NCBI RefSeq assembly: GCF_900327775.1
Contig: NZ_OUMZ01000005.1
Coordinates: 310,001 to 374,000 of the forward strand
DNA length: 64,000 nt
Source: Roseovarius sp. EL26
GTDB taxonomy: Bacteria > Pseudomonadota > Alphaproteobacteria > Rhodobacterales > Rhodobacteraceae
Direction: 5' to 3'
Below are positions 7,810-15,341 of the stretch, in pieces; the first letter of the stretch is position 1; every line of letters starts with the position of its first letter. The notes beneath the pieces were generated by a model. That model did no database searches and was not told the DNA's origin. It saw nothing but the letters and a program-made list of their open reading frames with translations. The translations under genes were made by a program, and so were the position numbers.

Positions 7810-9615
7810 ATGAAAGCCATCTTGAATAAAGCATGGCGAGAGCGGCGAAGCATTATGATGCTTCACATCCTGTTTGTAGCCTTATCGACAGCGGTGATAT
7901 TCCCCCTGTGTCAGGCAGCGATCCGGCTTGCCGTGTCTTTTTCTGGCAATGCAGCGCTGACCGATCAGGATATTGCGAAATATCTGCTGTCGCCGCTTGG
8001 GCTTACGCTTTTGGTTACGGTGGGGGCGATTATTATTGCCGCGTCGGTGCTGGAACTGTCGGGGCTGTTGATCGAATTTCGCGGCGCAAGTTCCGTGCGG
8101 GCGGTGTTTGCGCATTTGCGGCAAAAGTTTGCGTCGGTTTGCATCTTTGCCGGGTGGTTGATTGTGCGGGTAATGGCGCTGGTGCTGCCCGTGGCGGGGG
8201 TGATTGCGTTGATCGTGTTTAGCCAGATCGGCGAATATGACATCAATTATTATCTGAGCACACACCCGCCGGAATTTATCCGTGCGATTGTCTATGCCGC
8301 GCCGCTGGCAGTGGGGCTGGTGTTGGTTCTGCTGTGGTTTTTGGCCGGCTGGGTGATGGCGCTGCCGTTGATCTTGTTTACCGAATGCAGCCCGCGACGC
8401 AGTTTTGCCCAGAGCGTAGCGTTGACACAGGGGCGCAGGCGGCAAGTGGCCTTGGCGATTGCGGTCTGGGCTGGGGCGGCGATTCTGGCGGCGGTGGTGA
8501 GCGCTTGGCTGATTGGGGTTGGGGTTCGGCTGCTGGCCCCGCCGGTTGATGCAGGATTGGCGCGGATTGCGCTGCTGGCCTTGCTATGTCTGCTGCTGTG
8601 GGGGGCATTGCTGCTGTTAAGCGGCGCGGTGAGCGCTGGGGTTCTGGCTGCCGCAATCGATACGCTGAGTGGGCAGATTATTCCACGCTTGCCAGAATTT
8701 GATACCCGAGGGGACCGCTTTTCTGGGGTTTTACTGTGGGCGATGGCGGGCTTCATCGCGGTGTCCTGCGCAAGCACAGGGTGGGCGCTTGTTCAAAAGG
8801 CGCGCACGGTTGAGGATGTTGAGGTCATAGCCCATCGCGGTGCTGCTGGCGTGCGGCCCGAGAACACTCTGGCGGCGATGGAAGAGGGGATCGTGCAAGG
8901 CGCGGACTGGTTGGAGATCGACGTTCAGGAAGATGCCAATGGCGAGGTGATCGTTGTGCATGACAGTGATTTCATGAAACTTTCGGGCAATCCGCTCAAA
9001 GTCTGGGACGCCACGGCGGCGGATCTGGCAGATGTCGATATCGGCAGCTGGTTTGATCCGGAATACGCGGGCGAGCGCGTGCCAACCCTGCGCGAGGTGC
9101 TGATGTTGGCCAAAGGGCGGGCGAAGGTTCTGGTCGAACTGAAGTACTATGGTCATGACGATCAGCTGGCCGAACGGGTGGCGCAGGTGATTGAAGAGGT
9201 CGATATGGTTGATCAGGCTGCTGTGATGTCGCTCAAGACCCAGCAGGTTGACGACATCAAACGTGTCCGTCCCGAATGGCGGCGGGGTCTGTTGGCGGCG
9301 ACGGCCATCGGTGATCTGTCACAATATGATGCGGATTTTCTTGCGGTGAACAGCGCGATTGCATCGCCCGGGTTCATCAACCGGTCACATGCGGCGAGCA
9401 AGGATGTTTATGTCTGGACGCCCAATGACGCGATGACGATGTCGCAGATGCTGTCGCGCGGGGTGGACGGGCTGATCACCGATGAACCAGCACTGGCGCG
9501 CAGGGTCATCGTAGCGCGCAGCGAAATGAGTGTGGTCGAGCGGTTATTGGTTGAAGTCGCTGACTTTGTAGGGTTTTCAAGCCCGGTCAAGACTTATCGA
9601 GATGCGTCGCCATAG
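7810..9615 (+). CDS. Glycerophosphodiester phosphodiesterase with N-terminal membrane domain
   Basis: Hydrolyses glycerophosphodiesters to sn-glycerol-3-phosphate plus an alcohol, scavenging phospholipid headgroups. Residues about 15-335 form a multi-helix membrane domain (roughly six to eight segments) of the GPDPase membrane type. Residues about 338-575 are the GDPD TIM barrel, with the metal and catalytic motif HRGAAGVRPENT, the ExD pair in WLEIDVQ and the HD in VVHDSD. Both halves are intact and the 601-aa length fits the two-domain form. GGAGAG precedes the ATG closely. Two HdeD-like membrane proteins follow on the same strand. Confidence 0.92.
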   Translation: MKAILNKAWRERRSIMMLHILFVALSTAVIFPLCQAAIRLAVSFSGNAALTDQDIAKYLLSPLGLTLLVTVGAIIIAASVLELSGLLIEFRGASSVRAVFAHLRQKFASVCIFAGWLIVRVMALVLPVAGVIALIVFSQIGEYDINYYLSTHPPEFIRAIVYAAPLAVGLVLVLLWFLAGWVMALPLILFTECSPRRSFAQSVALTQGRRRQVALAIAVWAGAAILAAVVSAWLIGVGVRLLAPPVDAGLARIALLALLCLLLWGALLLLSGAVSAGVLAAAIDTLSGQIIPRLPEFDTRGDRFSGVLLWAMAGFIAVSCASTGWALVQKARTVEDVEVIAHRGAAGVRPENTLAAMEEGIVQGADWLEIDVQEDANGEVIVVHDSDFMKLSGNPLKVWDATAADLADVDIGSWFDPEYAGERVPTLREVLMLAKGRAKVLVELKYYGHDDQLAERVAQVIEEVDMVDQAAVMSLKTQQVDDIKRVRPEWRRGLLAATAIGDLSQYDADFLAVNSAIASPGFINRSHAASKDVYVWTPNDAMTMSQMLSRGVDGLITDEPALARRVIVARSEMSVVERLLVEVADFVGFSSPVKTYRDASP

Positions 9616-9648
9616 GGCGGCACGGGTTGTATTGTGAAAGGATACAAG

Positions 9649-10164
9649 ATGAATAATTGGGGACTTTGGTTGATTGCAGGCATCGTATCATTGCTAGGCG
9701 GTCTTTTTGCGTTGGCCAATCCGATGGCGGCAACATTGTCGGCGACCTTATTGGCGGGATATATGTTCATGGTGGTTGGGGCGCTGACGGTGGTATCGGC
9801 GTTTCAGGCCTCGGGTTGGGGCGGCCGGATTTGGGCGCTTTTGTTCGGTCTGGTCATGTTCCTGATGGGTTTCCATCTTGTGGGTGAGCCACTCAAAGGC
9901 ACGCTGACGCTGACCTTTGCCGCCGCGATTTTGATGCTGACAGCCGGGTTGTTTCGCATTCTTATGGCCTTTGCGGTTGAGGGCGGACAGGTTCGGATGA
10001 TCCTGATCCTATCGGGTGTCATTTCGCTATTGCTGGGGGGCATGATCCTGTCGAACTTCCCACAATCGGCAACTGTTGTGCTGGGTCTGTTCCTGGCGAT
10101 CGAATTGATTTCGAACGGCGTGTCACTGATCGTACTGTCGCTGGGGTCGCGTAAAGCGGCTTGA
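9649..10164 (+). CDS. HdeD-like (DUF308) membrane protein, copy 1
   Basis: 171 residues, almost entirely membrane helices: about six segments in three hairpin pairs, the layout of HdeD/DUF308 proteins. E. coli HdeD is linked to acid resistance, but the molecular role is unknown. The ATG at 9649 is preferred because AAAGGA lies 6 nt upstream; a GTG at 9634 is in frame. It begins 33 bp after the glycerophosphodiesterase and is followed by a second protein of the same type, so the three probably form one unit. Confidence 0.8.
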   Translation: MNNWGLWLIAGIVSLLGGLFALANPMAATLSATLLAGYMFMVVGALTVVSAFQASGWGGRIWALLFGLVMFLMGFHLVGEPLKGTLTLTFAAAILMLTAGLFRILMAFAVEGGQVRMILILSGVISLLLGGMILSNFPQSATVVLGLFLAIELISNGVSLIVLSLGSRKAA

Positions 10165-10192
10165 TGCGGGATCTGAGCAAAGGAGAAAGCCT

Positions 10193-10705
10193 ATGAAACA
10201 TTGGATGTTGTGGCTATTGGCCGGGGTCATTGCTGTGACCTGTGGCCTGTGGGCGCTGATTAACCCAAGCACTGCGGGCACCACAACCGAGGTTATCGTC
10301 GGTGGCGGCTTGTTGGCTGTGGGCGGGCTGCAGGGCTATGCCGCCTATACCAGCGAAGGCTTCAAAGCCCGTGGCGCTGCCATTCTGGGAGCGGCGGTGG
10401 CGCTGTTTCTGGGGCTGTCGCTGTTGTTGGGGCCGTTTGGCGATGGCTCCATCCTGGGCTGGATCGTGGGCGGATCATTGGTTGCTGCGGGAGTTGGCAA
10501 GCTGATGGCCGCGCGTGAGATCAAGGAGGATAGCCTGTCGCAATACATCATGATGGCGGCGGCTGTGTCGGCCGTTCTGGGGGTGATTGTGCTGCTGGGT
10601 GGACTGGGTATCACCCTCGGCCTGATCGTGGCGCTGGAGCTGTTGGCGCTGGGCGTGACCCTGATCATCCTATCCCTGCGTCGGAAAAAGAAAACTGGCG
10701 CTTGA
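10193..10705 (+). CDS. HdeD-like (DUF308) membrane protein, copy 2
   Basis: 170 residues with the same six-helix pattern as the preceding gene and a basic C-terminal tail (RRKKKTGA). The two share architecture and the opening (W-x-LWL-AG-x3), but the rest is divergent, so this is an old duplication or independent family members. AGGAGA lies shortly before the ATG. A stem-loop with a T run follows. Confidence 0.8.
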   Translation: MKHWMLWLLAGVIAVTCGLWALINPSTAGTTTEVIVGGGLLAVGGLQGYAAYTSEGFKARGAAILGAAVALFLGLSLLLGPFGDGSILGWIVGGSLVAAGVGKLMAAREIKEDSLSQYIMMAAAVSAVLGVIVLLGGLGITLGLIVALELLALGVTLIILSLRRKKKTGA

Positions 10706-10714
10706 GTTTGATTC

Positions 10715-10745
10715 AAAGGTCTCGCCTTTTAGGGGGGGCCTTTTT
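10715..10745 (+). terminator. Probable intrinsic terminator after the HdeD pair
   Basis: AAAGG at 10715-10719 pairs with CCTTT at 10739-10743. TCTC can extend the stem against the G run through G-T pairs, and the transcript ends in five T residues. It sits 10 bp after the second HdeD-like gene. Confidence 0.6.
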
Positions 10746-10772
10746 ACGTGGGTTGCTGGTAGAAGGAATTGA

Positions 10773-10805
10773 AAAGCCATGAGCGACTTTATCGCCCATG
10801 GCTTT
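10773..10805 (-). terminator. Stem-loop terminator for the enoyl-CoA hydratase gene
   Basis: The arms at 10773-10786 and 10792-10805 form a 14-bp stem with one A-C mismatch around a five-base loop. Read on the minus strand it ends with a short T run, 25 bp beyond the enoyl-CoA hydratase stop. Confidence 0.65.
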
Positions 10806-10830
10806 CGAATTTGAACTACACTTTGAAGAG

Positions 10831-11652
10831 CTAGCTCTCAGATTTGGCCAGTTCTGCTGCTGTATCAGCGAAGACACCGGCAAAATCAGTTGCTTCGCGC
10901 TCCGTCTGGCCCCCACTTTTCAAGAACGCCTTGATGATGGTTTGTGTTTTATCTTCTGCCGCACGCTCAAGAAAGTAGCGCAACTCGATTGAAGCGCCTG
11001 CAGCTTCGTCACGGATCGATGCATTTACGATGTCCTTGTACATCGCCACATCGCGCAAATCTCTTGCTCTCAAAGTATTCAAAATACCCTCGAGATACTC
11101 ATCAAGCTCGGCCTTGGGCACATATTTCGTAATGATTTTCAAAGCCTCAGCATCGGGCGCGGAAATATCTTCGCCAGTCAACAGCACCTGCATCGCCTTT
11201 TTCCGGCCCAGTCTGCGGGCGAACTGAACACCACCTTGCCCGCCGGTTGGAATGTTGACCCCGATCTCGGGCTGGGCAAAGGCAGCGTTTTCTGTGCCAT
11301 AGGTGATATCGCAAGCCATAGTGAACTCGTTGCCGCCACCGCGCGCGAAACCATCCACCACGGCAATTGACAATTGCGGAAGCGTTTTGACGTTTTCGAT
11401 CATTTTAGAGAAGGCATAGATACCTTCTTGTCCCTCAGGCGTGCCGTTAATCGTGTTAAGATCCAGATGAGCCACAAAAAAATGAGGGTTGGCCGACTTG
11501 AAGACGACTGCTTTCGTCTCATGGTCGTGCTTCAGCGAATGAAAGAAATTATTCATTTCATTGATGACATCCACCGTCCAGATATTGGCTGGAGGGTTGT
11601 CGATAACGACGGTTTTGATCCCGTCTTCTGTTGTTATGTGCAGTTTGCTCAT
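10831..11652 (-). CDS. Enoyl-CoA hydratase/isomerase family protein
   Basis: A crotonase-fold protein of 273 residues. The oxyanion-hole segments appear as FFVAHLDLNT near residue 58 and VDGFARGGGNEFTMACD near residue 99. The usual catalytic Glu of hydratases (in the x-PExxxG segment) may be the Glu of FAQPEIGVNIPTGG. Without the second hydratase Glu clearly visible, isomerase or non-hydratase activity is possible. AAGGAG lies 8 nt before the ATG. It is divergent from a TetR regulator with two repeat operators between them, which suggests acyl-CoA-responsive or stress-responsive control by that regulator. Confidence 0.85.
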   Translation of the reverse strand: MSKLHITTEDGIKTVVIDNPPANIWTVDVINEMNNFFHSLKHDHETKAVVFKSANPHFFVAHLDLNTINGTPEGQEGIYAFSKMIENVKTLPQLSIAVVDGFARGGGNEFTMACDITYGTENAAFAQPEIGVNIPTGGQGGVQFARRLGRKKAMQVLLTGEDISAPDAEALKIITKYVPKAELDEYLEGILNTLRARDLRDVAMYKDIVNASIRDEAAGASIELRYFLERAAEDKTQTIIKAFLKSGGQTEREATDFAGVFADTAAELAKSES

Positions 11653-11756
11653 TTCCGAAGCTCCTTTGAATCAAGTGCAATTACGTCAGATTCGGCACCG
11701 AATGTGCTCTGGTTTTCCGACCAGCAATCTTTGTATTTAGCGGGCATAGGTAAAAA

Positions 11757-11794
11757 TTATACAGTTGTAAAGTTATTTATTATACGATTGTAAA
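11757..11794. promoter_or_regulatory. Tandem operator-like repeats in the hydratase/TetR divergent region
   Basis: TTATACAGTTGTAAA (11757-11771) and TTATACGATTGTAAA (11780-11794) match at 13 of 15 positions and start 23 bp apart, about two helical turns. Each has a TACN2TTGTA partly palindromic core. The position between the two divergent starts fits autoregulation by the TetR protein and control of the hydratase. Confidence 0.55.
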
Positions 11795-11888
11795 TACTCG
11801 GCGAACACTCTTTGAGGACCCAAAGTCATATAGACAGTTGAAATATCTCCAACTGGCTTTAGTACGGTTAGAGACGGGAGGCTGGTCT

Positions 11889-12521
11889 ATGGCGGAAACA
11901 CAGAGTCGTCTTGGTGAGGCAAACCAACGCGCACAGGCAAAAGTCGACAAGTTCGAAGCACGAAGAGCGGAACTCGCCGATGCCGCACTGTCGACGTTGT
12001 CGCGTTTGGGTTATGCCCGAACGTCACTGCGCGATATTGCCGAAAACACAGAGTTCTCACACGGTGTGCTGCGCTATTACTTTGATGACAAGTTAGACCT
12101 GATCACCCAATGCATCAGGCAATACAAAGCCGTTTGCGTTAAACGCTATGATGTCGCCACCACAACCGCAGCAACACAAGATGAATTACTTGATGGTTTC
12201 ATTGCGCAGCTTTCTGAAACGCTCGTGGCCGAAACTCATTTGCATCGACTTTGGTATGATCTGCGCTCTCAAGCCTTGTTCGAGGCCGCGTTGCGGGACG
12301 ATGTGCAAAAAATCGATAGTGACCTGGAGCAAATGATCTGGCGTGTCGTTGCAAGATATGCGGAAATGGAGGGCGGGTCGCCAAAGCTCTCACCCAAAGC
12401 GCTCTATGCCCTTTTCGACGGATTGTTCCAGGCTGCGTTGGCACAAGTCGTCGCCGGAGAAGACACTGCGGTTTCGGAGATGGAAAAAGAGCTGCGCGCG
12501 CTGTTCCCTGCTATTGCGTAA
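11889..12521 (+). CDS. TetR-family transcriptional regulator
   Basis: 210 residues. The N-terminal helix-turn-helix spans about 25-70 (ADAALSTLSRLGYARTSLRDIAENTEFSHGVLRYYFDDKLDLI), the usual TetR layout in which the Tyr-Tyr-Phe ends the recognition region. The C-terminal ligand domain is helical (TetR_C type). The ATG at 11889 is chosen because GGAGG lies 8 nt upstream; an upstream in-frame ATG lacks one. The divergent crotonase suggests a fatty-acyl or CoA-type ligand, which is inference. Confidence 0.88.
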   Translation: MAETQSRLGEANQRAQAKVDKFEARRAELADAALSTLSRLGYARTSLRDIAENTEFSHGVLRYYFDDKLDLITQCIRQYKAVCVKRYDVATTTAATQDELLDGFIAQLSETLVAETHLHRLWYDLRSQALFEAALRDDVQKIDSDLEQMIWRVVARYAEMEGGSPKLSPKALYALFDGLFQAALAQVVAGEDTAVSEMEKELRALFPAIA

Positions 12522-12663
12522 GCTGGTCAACGGTGGTCGTTAATCCCTATCTCGACCTCATTGCAATGTTCTGAAGCTGACTTTCCGGCCAATCAATTGG
12601 ATAGACGTTTAGCCTGTTAAATCTTGATCTCGTATCGATATTTGGCATGTTCGGAGCGTCTTT

Positions 12664-12682
12664 AATCAACATATTGTTGATT
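12664..12682. promoter_or_regulatory. Interrupted palindrome, operator-like
   Basis: AATCAACA and TGTTGATT flank TAT. The symmetric 8-bp arms with a three-base centre look like a dimeric protein site rather than a terminator. No gene starts directly next to it; the TetR gene ends 143 bp upstream. Confidence 0.4.
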
Positions 12683-12748
12683 TTCCACTGCGCACGGGCT
12701 ATCCGTTGACGCACAGGTGCATAGACGCGGAACAGCATCGACTGACGG

Positions 12749-12782
12749 CGGGGTTCAAAAGTCTTAACGCTTTTGAACCCCG
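12749..12782 (+). terminator. 13-bp perfect stem-loop
   Basis: CGGGGTTCAAAAG and CTTTTGAACCCCG pair perfectly around an eight-base loop (TCTTAACG). It lies 227 bp after the TetR stop. The short GTTTCC that follows is a weak U tract, so a terminator or an RNA-stability hairpin are both possible. Confidence 0.5.
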
Positions 12783-12846
12783 TTTCCGTGTCACTGCCCG
12801 GCAACTGTGGTCAAAATGAAAACAAATATGAAATGGTGTGGTGGCC

Positions 12847-13145
12847 AAAAAGGAAAAGGCGCCAGGTGCTCAGACGCGGTCTTTGCATCGTGGATTGCTC
12901 CACACCCTGACGCCTCGCCGGATCATCGCGCCCCGAGGGACACAGATCCAGTTTTTGCAGTAGATCCGAAGACCTGCCACGTTTGCAACAAATCCGAAGA
13001 TCCGCCGCCGCCACGCCCCGCCCGAAGGTGGCTTGTGGCCCGCAATACACCTAAAAGAAACTGCCAGTTCATGAAGATCCGAAGACCCTCACGACCGGGC
13101 CGCTTCCCCAATCCGGTGCGGAGGGGCGATAATCCCGAAGGACCC
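12847..13145 (-). ncRNA. Candidate structured RNA with UUCG-loop hairpins and terminator
   Basis: On the minus strand, CTTCGG occurs five times within 175 bp (plus-strand CCGAAG at 12966, 12994, 13022, 13079 and 13135). Four copies are flanked by short complementary arms such as GGTC/GATC, so they would fold as C(UUCG)G tetraloop hairpins. Next come GTGGA-GCAA-TCCAC (a GNRA loop, 12890-12903) and a 9-bp stem (12906-12914 with 12858-12866) that ends in TTTTCC and TTTTT, like an intrinsic terminator. No known RNA family was recognised (RNase P, tmRNA and 6S signatures are absent). The 5' end is unknown and this is a prediction from sequence only. Confidence 0.4.
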
Positions 13146-13289
13146 GCATCCCGCCGCATCCAGACCCAAGTCATAAGACCCGGGGGAGATCTGCGAACCG
13201 CGTTGGTTCAATGAACCGCTGCGATATCCTTAGGTTTGCCCAGAGACGCGATTCTGGCAAGAAAATAGCACTGCAGCATTGAAATTTCT

Positions 13290-13333
13290 TGGGGATAACC
13301 TGTTGATATATGGTGGGAAAAACCTGTGGATAA
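13290..13333. other. Pair of DnaA-box-like sites
   Basis: TTATCCACA (minus strand, 13325-13333) is a perfect DnaA box, and TTATCCCCA (13290-13298) differs at one base. They have the same orientation, 35 bp apart, in an AT-richer part of the gene-free region. This could be a DnaA-titration or regulatory site, or part of a replication origin; the usual origin-flanking genes are not present. Confidence 0.35.
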
Positions 13334-13530
13334 ATCGAAAATACTTTGATGAACAGGACTGTTGCACAAGGATAAGTCGTTTTTGGAAAACCCGCGATCT
13401 TTCACCCGAATTGCTGCGGGCGCAAAGACTTTTGGGGCGCACTGCAGGATATGGCGGACGAAATCTAAACGGATGGCTGTCAATCCTCCCAGAGTTGCCA
13501 ACCATCCGTAAGCCAACCGGTGCAGGTCGA

Positions 13531-13716
13531 CTATTGCTGCGCAACAAGCTTTCGCGCGATCAGGAGGGTGATTGGGAAGGACGCGAGAAACCCCAAAGCA
13601 GCAGCAATGGAAATGCCGTAGACAGTGTCGTACCCTGAGACGAGGGCGGCGATGACCCCGGAACCCGCTAGGGTGGAGCCGATGAAGAGATGTATAATTG
13701 CGGCCAGACGGAACAT
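13531..13716 (-). CDS. Small two-helix membrane protein
   Basis: 61 residues forming two membrane helices (about 3-24 and 30-55) with a short basic end (ARKLVAQQ). GGAGG about 6 nt before the ATG supports the start. Small proteins of this kind are common in Rhodobacteraceae and, as I recall, are sometimes mislabelled CTP synthetase; nothing here supports that activity. Function unknown. Confidence 0.65.
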   Translation of the reverse strand: MFRLAAIIHLFIGSTLAGSGVIAALVSGYDTVYGISIAAALGFLASFPITLLIARKLVAQQ

Positions 13717-13783
13717 GGGACACCTCCAAGTGTTGATGTGTCGTCATGATAGCGCTGGTTTGGTAAGGGGGCCTTGATCCAGA

Positions 13784-14347
13784 TCAGATCGGGCTGTTTT
13801 CGCGGTCATAAATCGCGTCGAGATCGTATTCCTTGGCCGGGGGTGGGGCGTCTGACGGATCGTAACCCGGATCAGAACTGATGCAGCGGGGACCGCAGAG
13901 CAGGGTGCTGTGCTCCTGAGAGGAATCGTTAAACCAGACCCGTCCGCCGGGGGTGCCGATGTAGCCGTCAACACCCTCGTCCATGTCGGCCAGAAGGTCG
14001 TCAGAGGAGGGCAGCTCGCTGTCATACTCTGCCGAATGCGCCCCGTGGGTGTGGAAGGAGGCGAGGGGTTCAAAACCCTCGTCCATCTCAGGTTGGCAAG
14101 ATCCTTTGCGTCCGCGGATTGGCGTGGTCGAGATGTAGTTGCCGTCCTCACCAAGGCCGATGAAGCCGCAGAATTCACGGTTCTGCGCGATGGACTGAGG
14201 CTGCAAGTTGTTCAGGACGGATTTGGCAAAGGTAATCTCCTCGGCTGTCTGCGGTGTGCTGCGGGTTGGCTGCACGGTGTCGATGTCGGCACAGGTGCTG
14301 AGCAACGTCAGCCCAAGAGCCAGCAGAGGGAGTTTTGCAAATGACAT
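13784..14347 (-). CDS. Lipoprotein with DUF4329/JAMM-like motif
   Basis: 187 residues. A lipoprotein signal peptide ends with the lipobox LLSTC (Cys about residue 18), so the mature protein should be lipid-anchored in the envelope. The middle contains FCGFIGLGEDG and then FHTHGAHSAEYDSELPSSDD, an H-x-H ... P-S-x2-D arrangement resembling the JAMM/MPN metal site; DUF4329 proteins, often toxin domains or peptidase-like, carry this pattern. The ATG at 14347 is chosen because the signal peptide begins there. It could be a metallopeptidase-like envelope protein; substrate and partner are unknown. Confidence 0.65.
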   Translation of the reverse strand: MSFAKLPLLALGLTLLSTCADIDTVQPTRSTPQTAEEITFAKSVLNNLQPQSIAQNREFCGFIGLGEDGNYISTTPIRGRKGSCQPEMDEGFEPLASFHTHGAHSAEYDSELPSSDDLLADMDEGVDGYIGTPGGRVWFNDSSQEHSTLLCGPRCISSDPGYDPSDAPPPAKEYDLDAIYDRENSPI

Positions 14348-14424
14348 GAGAGAGTTATGGCTGAGTAAGTACAGGGTAGCAATGCATGGACGAAAGGCAG
14401 AATGTCTCTCGCGTTTTATTTCCT

Positions 14425-15336
14425 TCAGGCTTTTCGCAAAATAGCTGCGAACTCTAGGCGATTGGACGGCGTTAGCCATACAGATTCTGGCTTGAGGCTT
14501 GTTAGGCCTGCTTCGTTTAAAGCCCAAACTATGTTGAGAAAGGTTTCGGGTTTGAATTGCCAGGCGTGGGAATCAATATATTCTTCATGCGGCGCTGAGT
14601 ATTTGTCGTATGCCGCTTTTAGGCGTTCTATATAGCCCTCTTCCCAACCGGCATCGAAGTGATCAGCCTCTGTATGCCGAACGGAATCGTTATGGGTCAT
14701 CAATATAGTGTGGTTGATCAGTGAACGGAGGGTGTGTCTGTTACGTTTTTCTATGGAGGCTGCGAGAACGTCACCTATGGAAGTATCTGGCTTCGGTTGA
14801 TCGAAACAAAACTGCTTGTCGGGCACCAGCAGATAGTAGTGCCCTCCTTCGTGCAGTAGGTTACTAATATCATTCAGGTGGCGCACGAGGTCGGGTTGAT
14901 GCTCGATGCAATGAGAGCTGAAAGCGGCATCAAAGGTTTCTGGAATAGTCGAGAGATCGCCATCATCATCCTGAAAGTGAACGTCAACAACGGTATCAGA
15001 GGTCACAAAATCATTGGGATCATTTTTTGCCCGCTCCCGAAGTTGCTCCGTGGTGAAGACATCGAAATAACGTACGTTTTCCCCTTTGATAGATGGTGCG
15101 AAATATGGTCCCACCTCGAGGATTTTCTTTGTTGTATCGATTGACGGCAAAAAGTGTTCCCGTGCGGCCATAGGCTCGAGGGAACTATGCAAAAGGTTCC
15201 GGGCGGAGGGGAGAACGTCATTTGATCGATCGTGGAGTCTTTCTAGTTCCCGGCGATTGTTTTCCAGTTCTTGCCGCTTGAGTTCTAATGCCTGCCGCTT
15301 GTCACGAAACTTTCTAATATGTCTTCTAATACCCAT
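14425..15336 (-). CDS. SAM-dependent methyltransferase with N-terminal coiled coil
   Basis: 303 residues. The first 45 are a highly charged coiled coil (Arg, Lys, Glu, Leu). The class I methyltransferase fold follows: motif I is degenerate (ILEVGPYFAPS near residue 73) and the post-I and IV region reads FDAAFSSHCIEHQPDLVRHL, then LLHEGGHYYLLVPD. This layout is seen in methyltransferases of glycan biosynthesis, but the acceptor is unknown. The ATG at 15336 has GAGG 9 nt upstream and lies 5 bp after the ettA stop, so the gene is probably co-transcribed with ettA. Confidence 0.8.
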   Translation of the reverse strand: MGIRRHIRKFRDKRQALELKRQELENNRRELERLHDRSNDVLPSARNLLHSSLEPMAAREHFLPSIDTTKKILEVGPYFAPSIKGENVRYFDVFTTEQLRERAKNDPNDFVTSDTVVDVHFQDDDGDLSTIPETFDAAFSSHCIEHQPDLVRHLNDISNLLHEGGHYYLLVPDKQFCFDQPKPDTSIGDVLAASIEKRNRHTLRSLINHTILMTHNDSVRHTEADHFDAGWEEGYIERLKAAYDKYSAPHEEYIDSHAWQFKPETFLNIVWALNEAGLTSLKPESVWLTPSNRLEFAAILRKA

Positions 15337-15341
15337 TTGGA

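Larger units (their letters stand above)
12522..13530. other. About 1-kb region without a convincing protein gene
   Basis: Open frames here are shadows with no plausible protein character. The region instead holds a 19-bp interrupted palindrome (12664-12682), a 13-bp perfect hairpin (12749-12782), a structured minus-strand RNA candidate (12847-13145) and two DnaA-box-like sites (13290-13333). Each is listed separately. GATC is also frequent. Confidence 0.7.

Noticed and set aside
9634..10164. GTG start at 9634 for the first HdeD-like gene.
   Set aside because: AAAGGA lies in the correct position for the ATG at 9649, while nothing similar precedes the GTG.
12847..13145. RNase P RNA, tmRNA or 6S RNA.
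   Set aside because: None of their signature segments (for example the GAAAGTCCGGGC of RNase P or the tmRNA tag peptide) is visible.
12923..13174. An 83-codon minus-strand frame in the same gap.
   Set aside because: Low-complexity Gly/Arg/Ser composition and the lack of a plausible start or ribosome-binding site; it reads through the UUCG hairpins.
12807..13214. A 135-codon open frame on the plus strand of the 1-kb gap.
   Set aside because: Its composition (Pro/Arg/Cys-rich, no hydrophobic core) is not protein-like, and the same bases form repeated hairpin motifs on the minus strand, so it is more likely a chance frame over a structured RNA or GC-rich region.
13531..13716. CTP synthetase, a name sometimes attached to proteins of this kind.
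   Set aside because: A 61-residue two-helix membrane protein cannot carry that activity; no motif of CTP synthetase is present.
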